64,000 nt of DNA from JBEOJY01 sp040275305 (GTDB lineage: Bacteria; Pseudomonadota; Alphaproteobacteria; UBA9219): assembly GCA_040275305.1 (NCBI GenBank), contig JBEOJY010000010.1, positions 62,001 through 126,000 of the forward strand, given 5' to 3'. Positions 27,860-37,070 of the stretch are shown piece after piece. How positions within the stretch are numbered: position 1 is the stretch's first letter; each line of letters starts with the position of its first letter. Under the pieces are notes generated by a model. That model did no database searches and was not told the DNA's origin. It saw nothing but the letters and a program-made list of their open reading frames with translations. A program made the translations under genes and the position numbers.

Positions 27860-30721
27860 GTGACCCACAAAATGCCCGCGCCAAATGCTAACAAACCTTT
27901 TTTCGCAGCTGCGAGATGCCGCCGCGTCGCCGAACGCACGCGCAAGTTGCCGTCAACTTGCAAACAAAAATCCCCCCCCCTCTATGCGAGCCTGCTGGCT
28001 TTCTTCGTCGCTTTCTTGACCGCGTCCGCCGGACAAGCCGATAGTCTTGGCGACTTCGGCGTTGCTCCCAGCGCGCCTTTCACGAACGTAACCTCATCCA
28101 ATGCCGTGCGCATGGGCGACCTCTTGTTCGGTACCTTCATGGGAGTGATGCTGACCGCGTCGGCCTATTTGTTCTTCATCTGGATCGTGATGCGCGAAAA
28201 AGGCCAAGCATTTCTCTTAAGCTTGCTGTTTTGCCTAAGCGTCTACATCGCCAGCACCAACAATGTGCTCATGGGCCAGATTGGCGTAACCAGCAGCGAC
28301 CTTCGGCACATCGTGGCCAATTACAGCCTGATCATGTCCTGTATCTGCGGCGTCGCCTTCACCTACTACTTCCTCGATGTCGAAGCGCATATTCCTTCGC
28401 TGATCTTGCCGCTTTACATCGTCGGCGGCCTTTTGTGCCTGCTCCTGATTCTGTCGATTTTCGACCAAGCGCTGGTGCCCTTCGCGCTTCCACTGCTGAG
28501 CGAACTCGCGATCGCCGTCATCATGATCACCGGAGTGCTCAGTTTCAACCGAGGATTGACCGGAAGCCTCACGCACATGGTCGCGTTCACGTTCCTCCTG
28601 TGCGGCCATCTGGCGGACCCCCTACGTGACCTCGGTTATCTCGGAAGCGCGGAAAGAAGCCACGAAGTCGCCTATATCTCCTTCTCGCTCGCCGCGCTCA
28701 TGTTCGCCATCGTGATCGCCAGCCAGTTCGCGGCGCGACAAGACGAAAAAGAAAAGGCTCTCGCCATCAGCAATGAACGCTTCACGTTGGCCACGCGCGG
28801 CGCGAATGAAGGCCTGTTCGACTGGAATCTCGCGTCAGGAGAAATATTCTTCTCCGAACAAATGCGCAAAATTCTCGGCCTGCGCCTGCCGGGCACCATT
28901 GAACTGCTGAAGGCATGGATTCGCCTGCTGGAACCGCATGACCGCCGCATTGTGCGCGAAGCGTTACGCAGATTCCGCCACAACCAGAACGTCAACACGC
29001 TGAATGTCGAATACAGGATATATGGGCCAAAAAACACCAAACGCTGGCTCTATTCCAAAGCCGTCGCGGTGCGCGATCCCGCGACCAAGAGGATCGTGCG
29101 TCTTGTGGGATCGACCAACGATGTCACCTCGCGCAAGCAAGGCGAAGTCGCCTTAAGGGCAAGCGAAGCTCGCTTCCGCAGCATCACCGAAGCGCACCCG
29201 GTCCCCGTGTTGATCGTGGGGCTGCGCGGCGCGAACATTTTATACGCGAGCCCCGGCGCCGAACAGCTATTGGGCTTTCCGCAAGAGCGTCTGTTACACA
29301 GCTACTTCGACCAATTCTTGACCTGCGATGTCACAAAGTCCGAACTTTGGGCCGCCATGCGCGAAGGCCGCGAAGTCAACCTGCGCGAAGTTCGCCTGAT
29401 GAAAGGCAAGGAAGCCACGCCGCTCGATGCCGCCCTATCGGCGCGGCGCATCAGTTACCAAAACGAAGACGCGATGGTGATCGGCCTCTACGACCTGACG
29501 CAACGCAAGGAGGCCGAAGCGCAAATCTCGCGGCAACAAGAAGCCTTGCAACAAAGCGAAAAGATGGCGGCGCTAGGCGGCCTTCTGGCTGGCGTCGCGC
29601 ACGAATTGAACAACCCGCTCTCGGTCGTAGTAGGGCAAGCGACCCTGCTGATGGACGGGTCCTCGGAACCAAAAGTCGTTAGCCGCGCCGAAAAAATCTA
29701 CAAAGCCGCCGACCGCTGCTCGCGCATCGTCAAAAGCTTCCTCGCGCTGGCGCGTCGCAAACCGCCCGAACGCAAACCGGTTTCCGTCAACAGCGTCGTC
29801 AACACCGCCATGGACCTTCTGGGCTATCAAATCCGCACGGGAGGAATCGGCGTGACGCTGAATCTCGCGCAGGAACTTCCGGACATCATGGGCGACAGCG
29901 ACCAAATGACGCAAGTCATCACTAACCTCGTCATCAACGCCTCGCAAGCCATGGAAGATTGGAAAGGCGAACGCCGCATGACCATCGCGACGCGCGCCGT
30001 CAACGACGCCGACTCGTCCCCCTCTCTGATCGTGGAAATCGCCGATACTGGACCCGGCGTGCCGCCGGAGATCCGCTCGCGCATCTTTGAACCCTTCTTC
30101 ACGACCAAAAGCGGCAAGGGTGGAACCGGCGTCGGATTATCGCTCTGCCTCAACATCGTGGCCTCGCACGGCGGCCAATTGCAGGTGCAAGACACGCAAG
30201 GCGGCGGCGCGACGTTCCTGATCCGCCTCCCGGTCGCCACGAGCGCGGCCAGGAACGGAAGCGCGGAAGGCGAATCGCTCGCAGCCATGCTGCCTGCGTT
30301 ACGCATTCTGCTGGTCGACGATGAATTAGAACTTATCCAAACGCTCGCCGACCTTCTGGAACCGGAAGGCCACCAGATCGACTTTGCCGCCAACGGCGCC
30401 ATCGCGTTCGACAAGCTGCGCAAAGCGAATTTCGATGTGGTCGTCAGCGACCTGCGCATGCCTGTCATGGACGGGCCGCAACTCTACGAATCCATCCGGA
30501 CGGAAAAACCTGAATACATCGACAAAATCATCTACGTCACTGGCGATACGCTTTCGTCGCACGTGCAAAGCTTTCTGGCGAAATACCCCGTGCCCGTCAT
30601 TGAAAAACCCTATCGGCTCAGCGATGTGAGACAAGCGATTGCGACCTTGTTGAAGCTGGCGCCAGAACGGAGCAATATGGGCAAACCAAACGAATCTGGC
30701 CAGACGACAGGTCAGACCTGA
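27860..30721 (+). CDS. Membrane hybrid sensor histidine kinase (7TM-PAS-PAS-HisKA-HATPase-REC)
   Basis: This 953-residue sensor has an N-terminal hydrophobic segment (about 42-58), a short exported loop, then seven or eight membrane helices (about 88-290) resembling the 7TMR-DISM membrane module. Two PAS domains follow (about 305-430 and 440-560), then HisKA with H-box GVAHELNNPLSVVVG (about 575-585), HATPase with NLVINAS, DTGPGVPP and GTGVGLSL, and a receiver domain (about 810-935) with VVSDLRMPVMDG (phospho-Asp). Start is GTG 27860 or ATG 27872. The REC-EAL gene follows 40 bp on and is its likely output. Confidence 0.9.
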   Translation: MTHKMPAPNANKPFFAAARCRRVAERTRKLPSTCKQKSPPLYASLLAFFVAFLTASAGQADSLGDFGVAPSAPFTNVTSSNAVRMGDLLFGTFMGVMLTASAYLFFIWIVMREKGQAFLLSLLFCLSVYIASTNNVLMGQIGVTSSDLRHIVANYSLIMSCICGVAFTYYFLDVEAHIPSLILPLYIVGGLLCLLLILSIFDQALVPFALPLLSELAIAVIMITGVLSFNRGLTGSLTHMVAFTFLLCGHLADPLRDLGYLGSAERSHEVAYISFSLAALMFAIVIASQFAARQDEKEKALAISNERFTLATRGANEGLFDWNLASGEIFFSEQMRKILGLRLPGTIELLKAWIRLLEPHDRRIVREALRRFRHNQNVNTLNVEYRIYGPKNTKRWLYSKAVAVRDPATKRIVRLVGSTNDVTSRKQGEVALRASEARFRSITEAHPVPVLIVGLRGANILYASPGAEQLLGFPQERLLHSYFDQFLTCDVTKSELWAAMREGREVNLREVRLMKGKEATPLDAALSARRISYQNEDAMVIGLYDLTQRKEAEAQISRQQEALQQSEKMAALGGLLAGVAHELNNPLSVVVGQATLLMDGSSEPKVVSRAEKIYKAADRCSRIVKSFLALARRKPPERKPVSVNSVVNTAMDLLGYQIRTGGIGVTLNLAQELPDIMGDSDQMTQVITNLVINASQAMEDWKGERRMTIATRAVNDADSSPSLIVEIADTGPGVPPEIRSRIFEPFFTTKSGKGGTGVGLSLCLNIVASHGGQLQVQDTQGGGATFLIRLPVATSAARNGSAEGESLAAMLPALRILLVDDELELIQTLADLLEPEGHQIDFAANGAIAFDKLRKANFDVVVSDLRMPVMDGPQLYESIRTEKPEYIDKIIYVTGDTLSSHVQSFLAKYPVPVIEKPYRLSDVRQAIATLLKLAPERSNMGKPNESGQTTGQT

Positions 30722-30761
30722 CGACAAGAACTCTCTCACGCCCCAATTGGATCCGTTTCCC

Positions 30762-31916
30762 ATGCGCATGCTGGTCATCGATGACGAAGAAGATATCTGC
30801 GAGCTGATCTGCGAATTGGGCGAGCGTCACGGCCTTGAAGTCAGAACTATCAGCGCGCCAGAAAAGACCGTCTCGACGCTCGAAGAATTCCATCCGGATC
30901 TCGTAGTGCTTGATCTCATGATGCCGGGCACCGACGGAGTGGAACTGCTCCGTCTACTGGCCGAACACGCGAAGAATGCGCAAGTCTGTCTCATCAGTGG
31001 CAGCGACACGCGCGTGCTCAACAGCGCCCGACGGCTAGGCAGCGCGCATGGGCTGGAAGTCGTCGCCGCGATGGAAAAGCCGCTCAGCATGCCGATGCTG
31101 ACATCGCTGTTCGAGAAGCTCGCCGCCGGAAACGGCAAAAACGAAGCCCCTTTGAACATCAAGCAAGCCATCGACGACGGCCAGTTAGCGCTGCACTTCC
31201 AACCCATCGTCGAAATTGCGACGCGCCGCGTCAAAGGCGCGGAAGGGCTATTGCGCTGGCAGCACCCACAACGCGGCTTGCTCTTGCCAGATATCTTTCT
31301 CGACCAAGCCGTCAACGACGGCCTCATGCAGGCCGTAACCGACGTCGCCATTCAAGCCTCGATCACACAGGCAACCTCATGGCATCGCTCAGGCGAAGAC
31401 CTAATCCTGTCGCTAAACATAACGGCCTCGGCGCTGCTGGATCTCACCTTCCCGGACCGCATGGCCGAACTTTGCAAGCACCGCGATCTGCCGCCCGACC
31501 GCCTGATCCTCGAAGTGACGGAAACCGAAGCGATGCGCGATACCATGCGCACCATGGACGTTTTGTTGCGCATGCGCATCCGTAACATAGGCGTTTCGAT
31601 CGACGATTTTGGAACCGGACATTCCTCGCTGCGTGAGTTGCAGCGCATGCCGTTCAGCGAAATGAAAATCGACAAAAGCTTCGTCACCGACATGGCCAAC
31701 AGCCGGGACTGCGCTGTGATCGTCAACTCGATCATCGACTTAGGGCACAATCTGGGGCTTAAAATCATCGCGGAGGGCGTGGAAGACGTGCGCGTCTGGC
31801 GCATGCTGGCCGACAAAGGCTGCGACTACGCGCAAGGCTACTTCATCGCCAAAGCCATGCCGCCGCACGAGTTTAATGTCTGGCTTAAGAACTGGCGCGA
31901 AAAACCCGCCATATAA
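30762..31916 (+). CDS. Response regulator with EAL c-di-GMP phosphodiesterase domain
   Basis: This 384-residue protein has a receiver domain (about 1-120; LVIDDEEDICE and DLVVLDLMMPGTDG with the phospho-Asp) joined to an EAL domain (about 135-380). The metal/substrate residues seem intact: EGLLRW (E of EAL), LNITASALLD, ILEVTETEA, SIDDFGTGHSSL, KIDKSF and IAEGVED. It should therefore hydrolyse c-di-GMP when activated. It lies 40 bp downstream of the hybrid kinase, so phosphotransfer from that kinase is likely. An ATG 15 bp upstream is the alternative start. Confidence 0.9.
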   Translation: MRMLVIDDEEDICELICELGERHGLEVRTISAPEKTVSTLEEFHPDLVVLDLMMPGTDGVELLRLLAEHAKNAQVCLISGSDTRVLNSARRLGSAHGLEVVAAMEKPLSMPMLTSLFEKLAAGNGKNEAPLNIKQAIDDGQLALHFQPIVEIATRRVKGAEGLLRWQHPQRGLLLPDIFLDQAVNDGLMQAVTDVAIQASITQATSWHRSGEDLILSLNITASALLDLTFPDRMAELCKHRDLPPDRLILEVTETEAMRDTMRTMDVLLRMRIRNIGVSIDDFGTGHSSLRELQRMPFSEMKIDKSFVTDMANSRDCAVIVNSIIDLGHNLGLKIIAEGVEDVRVWRMLADKGCDYAQGYFIAKAMPPHEFNVWLKNWREKPAI

Positions 31917-31923
31917 AAGAAAG

Positions 31924-31955
31924 CGCGCGACCGTTTCCACGAACGGAACGGTCGC
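31924..31955 (-). terminator. Terminator of the 86-residue hypothetical gene, possibly bidirectional
   Basis: GCGACCGTT and AACGGTCGC form a perfect 9-bp stem with an 11-base loop. On the minus strand it is followed by GCGCGCTTTCTTTT, and it sits between the convergent EAL-protein and small hypothetical genes. Confidence 0.7.
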
Positions 31956-31969
31956 AAACGCCATGATGC

Positions 31970-32230
31970 CTATTTTTTATCAGAGGAATGGCGGTGCGCC
32001 GGAGGCCCTGTCGCCCCCATCCCCCCCGGACTAAGCCCCGGCGCAACCGTCGGAGCCGCCGTGTAAGTCGCGGCATTCTGTTGAGCGCCAAAACAGGGAC
32101 CAAACACGCGCACAAACGCCTGACCTATCTTTTCCCCAGTGACCACGACCGTTTTCTTGATCCCGCTTTTGACAAAATCTTTGATGGTCCCGGCCACATC
32201 GACCAGTCTGGTGGAAGAAGTTGAGGTCAT
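31970..32230 (-). CDS. Small hypothetical protein
   Basis: This is an 86-residue protein. Its N-terminal two thirds contain an amphipathic helix (about 10-45, VAGTIKDFVKSGIKKTVVV); the end is Pro/Gly/His-rich (APGLSPGGMG, HRHSSDKK). A strong Shine-Dalgarno sequence, AGGAGG, lies 8 bases before the ATG at 32230, and a terminator follows the stop, so it is very likely expressed. No family recognised. It is convergent with the REC-EAL gene. Confidence 0.65.
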   Translation of the reverse strand: MTSTSSTRLVDVAGTIKDFVKSGIKKTVVVTGEKIGQAFVRVFGPCFGAQQNAATYTAAPTVAPGLSPGGMGATGPPAHRHSSDKK

Positions 32231-32365
32231 GTCCGAAGCCTCCTGTCAAACAACTTCAAAAATACTTAGCGAAAATAAACCTTGTTCAATCGATCCCATT
32301 AGACACGAAAATAATAAAAGGACACTTAACAACCGGGCATTTACAATCAATTAACCAAGCGCTCC

Positions 32366-32599
32366 ATATCCCACAAGAATTGGCAAGGTTTTGACGAAAG
32401 CGCGACGTAAAGCCCCTCGCCCTCCTTGGGAGGGAGAGGGGTTGGAGCCTGCCCCCGCGAAGGCGGGAGGTGAGGGTGGAGTCTGAATTTAAGCGATAGA
32501 ATCGCCCCCTCACCCTAACCCTCTCCTCCTCACGGGAGCGAGGGAGTCACGCCTTGCTTATGGCAAAGCCACGCCAACTCTTCACGTGCGGTAGGTATA
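32366..32599. mobile_element. TATAC-ended short element with long palindromic core (copy 1, degenerate left end)
   Basis: The right end, read inward, is TATACCTACCGCAC then GTGAAGAGTTGGC; the left end (near TATCCCACAAGAATTGG) is degenerate. The core (about 32408-32560) has CCCCTCGCCCTCC, GGGAGGGAGAGGGG and their complements, the same core as in 57308-57523 and 61530-61668. It fills most of the 403-bp gap upstream of the small hypothetical gene and downstream of purD. No gene seen. Confidence 0.65.
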
Positions 32600-32633
32600 C
32601 CAAGAATCCACAGTCAGAAAACGCCATCCCCGC

Positions 32634-33923
32634 CTACTGCCTTTTGATGGCCCGCCACCCAATATCCCTCCGGCAATGGCTCTCGCGCCAGTCAATGACA
32701 TCGACGGCGGCATAAGCTTGCCTCTGCGCCTCGACGATGGTCGCGCCTGTGGCCGTCACGCCCAGCACGCGCCCGCCATTCGAAACAACCTGCTCCAGCG
32801 CGTCGCGCTTAGTCGCGGCATGGAACACGACCGCGTTTGGAACCTGAGAAACGCGCTCCAACCCACGGATCGCGCTGCCTTTCTCGTAAGCGCCCGGATA
32901 CCCTTTGGCCGCCATGACGACGCACAGCGCCGCATCGTCGCGCCATGCGACCTCAACGCCCTTCAGCTTGCCTTCGCCCTGGCTAGCCGCCAGCAGCAAC
33001 GGAACCACGTCCGACTTCAAACGCGGAAACAACACTTCCGCTTCCGGATCGCCGAACCGCGCGTTGAATTCCACGATCTTCGGCCCCTCCTTCGTCATCA
33101 TCAACCCGGCGTAAAGCACGCCGGTAAAAGGCCGCCCCATCTCGCGCATCGTCTTAAAGATCGGCTCCATCACCTCGCGCATCAAGCGCTTTTCCATCGC
33201 GGCATCGACCGCAGGCGTCGGCGAATAAGCGCCCATCCCGCCCGTATTCGGCCCCTTGTCGCCATCGAAAACAGCCTTGTGGTCCTGTGCCGCAACTAAA
33301 GGAACCGAATCCTTGCCATCGCAAATTGCGAAGAAACTCGCCTCCTCGCCCTCCATAAATTCCTCGATCACAAGCGAACACCCCGCCGCGCCGAACACTT
33401 TCTTGACCATCGCGTCATCAATCGCGGCAATTGCCTCCTCAACCGTTCGCGCGACCGTCACGCCCTTGCCTGCCGCCAGCCCGTCCGCCTTCACCACGAT
33501 CGGAGCGCCTTGCTCTCTCACATAAGCCTGAGCCGCCGCAACCTCTCCCTCCGCGAACCGCCGATAAGCCGCCGTCGGCACGCCAGCCTTCGCGCAAACC
33601 TCCTTCATGAACGTCTTGGAACTTTCGATCTCTGCGGCAGCCTGATTAGGCCCAAAACATGGAATCCCCGCCGCGCGTATGGCATCGACCATCCCCAGCG
33701 ACAAAGGTAATTCCGGACCGACAACGACAAACTCAACGCCATGTTCGCGGCATACTTTAACCATGCCGCCAAGATCCTCGACCCCGACCGGAAGACATTC
33801 CGCCACCTCGGCAATCCCGGCATTTCCGGGGGCGCAATAAAGCTTGCCGCAAAGCGGCGACTTGCGCATAGCCCAGCACAGCGCATGCTCCCGCGCCCCG
33901 GAACCGATGACGAGAATATTCAT
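32634..33923 (-). CDS. purD: Phosphoribosylamine-glycine ligase PurD
   Basis: This 429-residue ATP-grasp enzyme makes glycinamide ribonucleotide, the second step of purine synthesis. It begins MNILVIGSGAREHALCWAM, has the PGNAGI motif, the ATP-grasp lid region VVKADGLAAGKGVTVA, AQDHKAVFDGDKGPNTGGMG, and the metal-binding EFNARFGDPEAE. GAGG lies 8 bases before the ATG at 33923. The last residues beyond about 420 are basic and less conserved. Family certain. Confidence 0.96.
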   Translation of the reverse strand: MNILVIGSGAREHALCWAMRKSPLCGKLYCAPGNAGIAEVAECLPVGVEDLGGMVKVCREHGVEFVVVGPELPLSLGMVDAIRAAGIPCFGPNQAAAEIESSKTFMKEVCAKAGVPTAAYRRFAEGEVAAAQAYVREQGAPIVVKADGLAAGKGVTVARTVEEAIAAIDDAMVKKVFGAAGCSLVIEEFMEGEEASFFAICDGKDSVPLVAAQDHKAVFDGDKGPNTGGMGAYSPTPAVDAAMEKRLMREVMEPIFKTMREMGRPFTGVLYAGLMMTKEGPKIVEFNARFGDPEAEVLFPRLKSDVVPLLLAASQGEGKLKGVEVAWRDDAALCVVMAAKGYPGAYEKGSAIRGLERVSQVPNAVVFHAATKRDALEQVVSNGGRVLGVTATGATIVEAQRQAYAAVDVIDWRESHCRRDIGWRAIKRQ

Positions 33924-34025
33924 GAAATGCGCCTCATTGAGTTCATGATGACAGATAAGAGATACGGACCACACCACCCTACACCTTAACTCATTGCTTC
34001 AGAACAAGATTCGTTGTGACCGCCA

Positions 34026-34176
34026 GCGTCATTCCGGCGAAAAGCCGGAATCCAGCAACGCCGCGTCTGCGGCGCGAAAGAATCAAAAACACGCCCTTGA
34101 TCGCAGGCCGAGAATCTGGTCTGTTCCGCTCGCTGCCGCTCGCAAGCTGGATTCCGGCTTTTCGCCGGAATGACGC
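34026..34176. repeat. 151-bp element with perfect 31-bp inverted ends
   Basis: The left arm 34026-34056 (GCGTCATTCCGGCGAAAAG...) is exactly complementary to 34146-34176. Each arm also contains its own small palindrome, TTCCGGCGAAAAGCCGGAA. The middle (about 90 bp) has a CGCGTCTGCGGCGCG hairpin. No duplication of flanking bases is obvious. The motif is of the widely dispersed bacterial GTCATTCCGG...CCGGAATCCAG kind. It occupies the purD-upstream gap, where no gene is seen. Confidence 0.8.
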
Positions 34177-34269
34177 TTTCAGCCAAGATAAGTTTTGTTA
34201 TCAAACAATGTGTTAACGTGTAGGGCAGTATGCTCCCATGTTCTTGATTTCAACAGTTATGCAAGAGAT

Positions 34270-34800
34270 TTAATGCATCTTCTGTTTAAGCCACTGTTTG
34301 ATTTTGCTTGTTTGCGTCGGACCTCGCGTAGGATCGTGACGTGGATAATCCCACATACCCGGAAAATTTGGCCTACCCACATACATATCCCTAATCGTAC
34401 GAAGACCACCTGAAGGAGTTAGAAAAATACAAGCAGCAATTGCTAGCCCACCATGAACGGGAAAACCAAGACATGGCCCAAGAGCGCCTAGCATAACCGT
34501 TCCTATGCACAAAGCCGATCTTTTCCGAAGCGAATAAATTTCTTCATGATATAAACTATTCATATCATTGAATTCTGACATTCTCTTCTCTTCAACATGC
34601 CACATTTTGGCACGGAGCACTTCGCGGACTGCCACCGCCGTACCCGCCACAACTGCTGCTCCACTAAAGCCAATCTGCGGATACGCCGCCCGCCCCGCAA
34701 AAGCTACGGCTCCAGAATAATATAGAGTATCCCGCCACTCATTAACCAATCGGCCCGCCGCCGCAAATTCGCGAAAAATTGGCTTATCCCATAACGACAT
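34270..34800 (-). CDS. Hypothetical membrane protein
   Basis: This 176-residue protein has likely membrane segments near 28-65 (YSGAVAFAGRAAYP; FSGAAVVAGTAVAV) and 98-130 (ALCIGTVMLGALGPCLGF; GGLAIAACIFL). The C-terminus is basic and hydrophilic. GGGGGG lies 7 bases before the ATG at 34800; the open frame continues upstream to 34971 but that part overlaps the TATAC element and looks non-coding. A+T content is higher than in neighbouring genes. No family recognised. Confidence 0.5.
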   Translation of the reverse strand: MSLWDKPIFREFAAAGRLVNEWRDTLYYSGAVAFAGRAAYPQIGFSGAAVVAGTAVAVREVLRAKMWHVEEKRMSEFNDMNSLYHEEIYSLRKRSALCIGTVMLGALGPCLGFPVHGGLAIAACIFLTPSGGLRTIRDMYVGRPNFPGMWDYPRHDPTRGPTQTSKIKQWLKQKMH

Positions 34801-34917
34801 ATACATTCCCCCCAATAAAAATGATCTAACAACAACTCCATCACCAAAAACTCGAGGTAACACATGATTTAGAAAAATAAAATGATTATTCTTACTTATA
34901 TTATTTGATATATACAC

Positions 34918-35129
34918 TATACTCACTGCATGTGAAGAATTGGAAAAATGTTGCGGCAAAACAAGCGTCACACCCGCGCAGGCGGGTGTCCATCACCCGA
35001 TGTTGAGAACAAGCGCCAATATGCAAGTGAAGCGCCTGCATCGAGATGAGATGATGGACACCCGCCTGCGCGGGTGTGACGCTGCGCTATCGGAGGCTTT
35101 TTGCCAACTCTTGAACTGTTATGGGTATA
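34918..35129. mobile_element. TATAC-ended short element (copy 2) with CACCCGC/GCGGGTG core
   Basis: Right end, read inward: TATACCCATAAC then AGTTCAAGAGTTGG; left end: TATACTCACTGCA then TGTGAAGAATTGG. Length is 212 bp. The core has a GTCACACCCGC/GCGGGTGTCCAT palindrome near the left and its inverted copy near the right, enclosing a central segment. It has no coding potential. The mnmA start codon is 2 bp beyond its right end. Confidence 0.75.
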
Positions 35130-35130
35130 C

Positions 35131-36252
35131 ATGAACACCCCAACCACCTCCAGCAAGCCGCCCTCCCAAACCCGCATCGCGGTCGCCATGTCCGGCGGGG
35201 TGGACAGCTCCGTAACCGCCGCGCTACTGGCCGAGCAAGGCTATGACGTGGTGGGGCTGACGCTGCAACTCTATGATTACGGAGCCGCAACGGGTCGCAA
35301 GGGAGCCTGCTGCGCCGGACAGGATATCTACGACGCGCGGCAGGTCGCGGATCGCCTCAACATCCCGCACTATGTCCTTGATTACGAAAGCAGGTTCTCG
35401 CAAAGCGTGATGGAGGACTTCGCCGCCTCCTACATGCGCGGCGAAACGCCAATTCCCTGCGTCCGCTGCAACCAGCGTGTGAAGTTCCAAGACATGCTGG
35501 CCGCCGCAAAGGATCTCGGCGCCGAAGCCCTCGCCACCGGCCATTATGTGCGCCGCCACGATGGCCCCCAAGGTCCAGAACTGCATCGCGGAACCGATCC
35601 CACCCGCGACCAAAGTTATTTCCTTTTCACAACGACCAAGCAACAACTTGATTTTCTGCGTTTTCCCTTGGGGGCCTTAAGCAAGCCGGAAACCCGAGCG
35701 CTGGCCGAACGCTTCGGCCTCGCCGTCGCCGCCAAACCCGACAGTCAGGACATCTGCTTTGTTCCGGACGGCGATTACGCCAGCGTCGTCAAGCGCTTGC
35801 GCCCCGAAGCTTGCGAAGCGGGAGATATCGTGGACGCGCAAGGCCATGTGCTGGGTCGCCACGAAGGCATCGTCCATTACACAGTCGGCCAACGCCGTGG
35901 CCTCGACTTAAGCGCGCGCGCGGGCGAAAATAACGCGCCGCTCTATGTCCTGCGCATCGACGCCGCCAGACGACACGTCGTCGTCGGCCCCCGCTCCTCC
36001 CTCGCGCGACAGGAAGTCTTTTTGCGAGAGATCAATTGGTTGGGCGACGATGTTCCAGAAAATGGATTACCTGTCACCGTCAAACTGCGCTCGGCCCAGC
36101 CCCCCCTCCCTGCGCTTTTCTTCCGCTCAGTTTCCGAACCAGAAAAAGGCCGCATCCTCTTGAACGAAGCCACTTTCGGCATCGCGCCCGGACAAGCCGG
36201 GGTCGTCTATCAAGGCGACCGCCTACTCGGCGGCGGCTGGATCACTGCCTAA
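35131..36252 (+). CDS. mnmA: tRNA-specific 2-thiouridylase MnmA
   Basis: This 373-residue enzyme thiolates U34 of tRNA-Lys, Glu and Gln. It shows [16 protein letters not shown] (PP-loop), the catalytic Cys in [28 protein letters not shown], and the second catalytic Cys in [11 protein letters not shown]; the C-terminal beta domains follow. The ATG at 35131 lies directly after the TATAC element's end, with no evident Shine-Dalgarno sequence, so the element supplies the leader. An upstream in-frame start would lie inside the element. Family certain. Confidence 0.96.
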   Translation: MNTPTTSSKPPSQTRIAVAMSGGVDSSVTAALLAEQGYDVVGLTLQLYDYGAATGRKGACCAGQDIYDARQVADRLNIPHYVLDYESRFSQSVMEDFAASYMRGETPIPCVRCNQRVKFQDMLAAAKDLGAEALATGHYVRRHDGPQGPELHRGTDPTRDQSYFLFTTTKQQLDFLRFPLGALSKPETRALAERFGLAVAAKPDSQDICFVPDGDYASVVKRLRPEACEAGDIVDAQGHVLGRHEGIVHYTVGQRRGLDLSARAGENNAPLYVLRIDAARRHVVVGPRSSLARQEVFLREINWLGDDVPENGLPVTVKLRSAQPPLPALFFRSVSEPEKGRILLNEATFGIAPGQAGVVYQGDRLLGGGWITA

Positions 36253-36279
36253 TCCAGAAATGAGAACAAATGATGATGG

Positions 36280-36372
36280 AGTCATTGCGAGGAGCCGCAG
36301 GCGACGTGGCAATCCAGAGTCACTAAAGGACTGCGCTTCCGTCTCTGGATCGCCTTGCCTCACAGGCAATCG
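36280..36372. repeat. Palindromic intergenic repeat (ATTGCGAGGAG family, shorter copy)
   Basis: GTCATTGCGAGGAGCCGCAG, then GGCAATCCAGAGTC and the partial complement CTCTGGATCGCC; the closing arm is degenerate. It lies between the convergent mnmA and rdgB genes and may serve as a bidirectional terminator. Confidence 0.75.
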
Positions 36373-36378
36373 ACCTTT

Positions 36379-36984
36379 TCAAGCGCCCACCGCTAGGAAC
36401 GCCGCCAACTTCCTCAACGCCTCGGCCCTATGGCTGATGGCGTTCTTCTCCTCCGCGCCCATTTCGGCATAGGTCAGGTTGTAGCCGTCAGGAACAAACC
36501 ATGGATCATACCCATGGCCGTTTGTTCCGCGTCCGGTCCCTATCAGCGCGCCATCCGCCCGCCCCTCGAACAGCATCGACCGCCCATCCGGCCAAGCCAA
36601 AGCCAAAACGGAAATAAAGGTGGCGGAATGATCAGCGCTATCGCCAAGTTCGTTCCACAGACGTTTCATCGCCGCGCCGAAATCCCGCTGAGGTCCCGCC
36701 CACCGCGCCGAGTAAAGACCGGGCTTGCCGCCAAGCGCCGTCACGCAAAGACCGCTATCGTCCGCCAGAGCCACATGGCCAGAAGCCTGCGCGGCAGCCC
36801 GCGCCTTGATCAAAGCGTTCTCGGCAAACGTCGCGCCAGTTTCCTCCGGTTCGTCCAGCCCCAGCGCTCCCGCCGATGTCACATGATCGACATAAGGCCG
36901 CAACATCGCCGAAAACTCCGCAAGCTTCCCCGCATTGTGCGTCGCGATTACAAACGTCTCAGAAGACGATATAGTGGTTGACAC
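36379..36984 (-). CDS. rdgB: XTP/dITP diphosphatase (RdgB/HAM1)
   Basis: This 201-residue enzyme removes non-canonical purine nucleotides (XTP, dITP). It carries VIATHNAGKLAEF (N-terminal substrate loop), ETGATFAENALIKA, ALADDSGLCV, YSARWAGP, and near the end GYDPWFVPDG and FAEMG-like TYAEMGAEEKNAISHRA. I choose GTG at 36984 because GGGGGGG lies 3 bases upstream; the ATG at 37008 or 37059 would add unusual residues. It is divergent from the CheY-like gene. Family certain. Confidence 0.95.
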   Translation of the reverse strand: MSTTISSSETFVIATHNAGKLAEFSAMLRPYVDHVTSAGALGLDEPEETGATFAENALIKARAAAQASGHVALADDSGLCVTALGGKPGLYSARWAGPQRDFGAAMKRLWNELGDSADHSATFISVLALAWPDGRSMLFEGRADGALIGTGRGTNGHGYDPWFVPDGYNLTYAEMGAEEKNAISHRAEALRKLAAFLAVGA

Positions 36985-37070
36985 TGCCCCCCCTTTAACC
37001 CAAAGCATAGGCAAGCGCTTGAATTCGTAGCGAACAAATGCGTCCCCACCCTCATTCAATCAGCAAACCA

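Noticed and set aside
34918..35129. Possible CRISPR-like repeats in the palindrome-rich elements
   Set aside because: The repeats are inverted pairs, not regularly spaced direct repeats with unique spacers, and no cas gene is present.
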